Assembly (NCBI RefSeq): GCF_004364125.1
Contig: NZ_SNZV01000002.1
Span: 248,001 to 312,000 of the forward strand
From: Sphingobacterium paludis
GTDB lineage: Bacteria; Bacteroidota; Bacteroidia; Sphingobacteriales; Sphingobacteriaceae
DNA: 64,000 bases
Direction: 5' to 3'
Position numbers and translations under genes: made by a program. Below the pieces are notes generated by a model. That model did no database searches. It was not told the origin of the DNA and saw nothing but the letters and a program-made list of their open reading frames with translations. Shown in pieces: positions 62,252 through 64,000 of the stretch (position 1 is its first letter; the number at the start of each line of letters is the position of its first letter).

Positions 62252-64000
62252 TCATTCGTCACGTAGATTTTTTATGGGATTAGTTCGATTTGCGCGTATA
62301 ACAACGATGGTAATAAATAGGAATAGCACCATGGAAAGCGCTGCGACCGGTAGGAGAAACATCTTAAGATCCAATGGCGTCTTTAAGACATAATTCATCA
62401 GCCAACGATCCATCAGGTAATAAGAAATTGGGCAACTTATGCACAATGCAACGAAAAACAAGATGTAAAACTCTCTACTAAATAGCATAATGATGTTTCG
62501 CATGTTTGCACCAAGTACCTTTCGAATTCCCACTTCCTTCAAACGCAGATTTATGGAAAGCGAAGTAAGGCCAACAACGCCAAGCACGACGATTATAATG
62601 GAAATACCAGTTGCTGTCTGTGCAGCACGTTTAAGTTGCACCTCGCTGCTGTATATTTTTTGCAAGGTATCATCCATGAATGTATAGTTAAATGGCGCGT
62701 TGGGTAGAAGTTTATGCCAAGTGTGCTCGATCGCAGCAACCGCAGCAGATAAAGAACCGGCCTTTAGGCGGATGGATAAAAAGCGATATTGGCTGCTGGC
62801 TTTTACCGGAAACCAAACGACAGCGGGAGATGCTGCATGCATAGAATTGGCGTAGAAATTTTCCGTCACTCCAGCTACTGTTCCTGAAAACCTATCGTCA
62901 AAAAGACTGATCCGCTGGCCTATAGCGTCTTCGGGGTAAGCGTATCCCAAATCCAAGGCTGCTTTGCGATTAATCACTAATTTCGATGCCATACTAGGGT
63001 CGCCCGGCGCACCAAAAAATTGACCGGCGAGAACTGGTATTTGATAAGTAGCGGCATAAAAGGAATCAGATGTGATAAGCAGGGCATCGGTTTGTTTACT
63101 GTTGCCCGGATTTCGGATTATTTGAACGCCATCGCTAAAAGAACTCGGTACGCCATAGGAAAGGCTGACTTCTTCAACCTGCGGTAGTTGCTTGAGTTCT
63201 TGTTGTACCAATTCCATCTTGTTCAGACCCTTTTCTGTCCAGTCGCGAGGCACTTGTGCAGTGAGCAGGTAATTTTTGTTGTAGCCTAGGTTTCCGGCAA
63301 TAAATACGTCGACCTGTTGGGTAATGATGACTGCGGAAATGAGGACAATAAGCGCGACGGCAAACTGGAGAAACAGCAAGGTGCGTCGGATCATACTTTT
63401 CCCTCCAAGATCGCTGAGTTGACTTTTTACAGCATTCGTGACGGCTGTAGTGGACAACTTTACGGCAGGATATATCCCGGCCGCGAATCCTAAAGCCAGT
63501 GTGCCGCTGGCAAAACTAATGTAAAATGAAAGCGGCAGTTCCGTTAGCGCGGGAAGGTGTTTCATCATAACGGCAGAGAAAACAGGCAATAGCAACGGAT
63601 AGACCGCTAAAGCGAGCAGGGCTGCGATGGTGACGATCACGCAGTATTCGGTCATGAATTGTAAGATGAGACGACTTTTACTGCTTCCCATAATCTTGCG
63701 AACGCCAATTTCCTTTAGGCGGTTGAAGCTTTGGCTTATGCTGAGATTAATAAAGTTGATCGTGGCCATGAGGATCAGGAATAGTGCTATATAGCCTAAG
63801 ATTGCAATGAATTTTCGGACTGCTCCTTTGTTATCATCAAGATAATACGTTGTTAATGGTTTTAGGTCGGGTTGCAGATTGGTGAAAACTTGTTCATTAG
63901 CATGCTGCTTCAACAAGTTTTGTATAGGAATTGTAAGTTGGTCGGGCGAAATGCCTTTTTGTAGTTCGAGAAATCCTACGATCCATAAGTTATTCCAACT
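62252..64000 (-). CDS. FtsX/MacB-type ABC permease, 5' part outside the window
   Basis: The frame is open to the window edge, so only the last 582 residues are visible. They show FtsX helices (NFINLSISQSFNRLKEIGVRKIMGSSKSRLILQFMTEY and LRLKEVGIRKVLGANMRNIIMLFSREF), a middle helix and a second periplasmic domain, as in the permease at 56660-59050. No ATPase gene is adjacent within the window. The C-terminus TNPIKNLRDE matches the 'P..NLRDE' end of the other permease (KPVDNLRDE), so they are paralogues. Confidence 0.9.
   Translation of the reverse strand, partial: SWNNLWIVGFLELQKGISPDQLTIPIQNLLKQHANEQVFTNLQPDLKPLTTYYLDDNKGAVRKFIAILGYIALFLILMATINFINLSISQSFNRLKEIGVRKIMGSSKSRLILQFMTEYCVIVTIAALLALAVYPLLLPVFSAVMMKHLPALTELPLSFYISFASGTLALGFAAGIYPAVKLSTTAVTNAVKSQLSDLGGKSMIRRTLLFLQFAVALIVLISAVIITQQVDVFIAGNLGYNKNYLLTAQVPRDWTEKGLNKMELVQQELKQLPQVEEVSLSYGVPSSFSDGVQIIRNPGNSKQTDALLITSDSFYAATYQIPVLAGQFFGAPGDPSMASKLVINRKAALDLGYAYPEDAIGQRISLFDDRFSGTVAGVTENFYANSMHAASPAVVWFPVKASSQYRFLSIRLKAGSLSAAVAAIEHTWHKLLPNAPFNYTFMDDTLQKIYSSEVQLKRAAQTATGISIIIVVLGVVGLTSLSINLRLKEVGIRKVLGANMRNIIMLFSREFYILFFVALCISCPISYYLMDRWLMNYVLKTPLDLKMFLLPVAALSMVLFLFITIVVIRANRTNPIKNLRDE

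Noticed and set aside
1..64000. CRISPR arrays, tRNA/rRNA genes, insertion sequences and phage genes
   Set aside because: I looked for regularly spaced repeats, tRNA T-loop patterns, transposase or integrase motifs and found none. The window reads as core chromosome.

Overview
The window looks like chromosomal core sequence from a member of the Bacteroidota, most likely family Sphingobacteriaceae (the genus is not resolved). Support comes from GldC, a GLPGLI protein, an S46 dipeptidyl-peptidase, a small 'histone H1'-like protein, BshA, the BlaI/M56-TonB pair, large two-module FtsX permeases and repeated TAnnTTTG promoter elements (the Bacteroidota -7 box). I see no tRNA, rRNA, insertion sequence, phage, integrase or CRISPR array. 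Intergenic regions are short and many end in clear hairpin terminators.

Layout. 1-0.8 kb: end of a KdsC-like phosphatase gene and maf. 0.8-4 kb: a cysteine-rich HYC_CC_PP-type protein followed by a TonB receptor with an N-terminal heavy-metal (HMA) domain, a likely metal/copper locus. 4-7.8 kb: trpDFBA, preceded by a leader peptide with three consecutive Trp codons and a terminator, an apparent attenuator. 7.8-18 kb: hypothetical proteins, an orphan LolD-like ATPase, PlsC, an M20 dipeptidase, an outer-membrane barrel/GLPGLI pair, histone H1-like protein and an S46 peptidase. 18-28.5 kb: DEAD-box helicase, gldC, an EVE protein, a thioesterase, an SDR, an M28 peptidase, lspA, a DksA-like protein, ileS and an IscA-type protein. 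28.9-36.4 kb: glyA, an ECF sigma factor, a YugP-like peptidase, ffh, nuoA-nuoB without the rest of complex I, and purK-purE. 36.4-40.6 kb: a Tat lipoprotein of the sugar isomerase fold, frr, pyrH, bshA and arfB. 40.7-45 kb: BlaI repressor with two palindromic operator candidates, M56-TonB protein, a lipoprotein, and cbpA-cbpM. 45-53.7 kb: a secreted M28 peptidase, rpiB and tatC, then the lipid block yceD-like/rpmF/plsX/fabH/accB/accC, and queH. 53.8-64 kb: a lipoprotein probably of beta-propeller type, a SirB1-like protein, an ABC exporter (ATPase plus FtsX permease), a secreted protein built of 33-34-residue SDYY repeats, a sigma-like protein with two region-4-like domains, a small membrane protein and a second FtsX permease that runs off the window.

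The most notable items are the trp attenuator, the sigma-like protein with duplicated region 4 next to the SDYY solenoid and FtsX permeases, the HMA-TonB/HYC_CC_PP locus, the isolated nuoAB pair, the paired BlaI operator palindromes, and a set of genes whose -7 box lies only 3-6 nt before the start codon, implying leaderless transcripts. All calls were made by reading the sequence; no database search was run.
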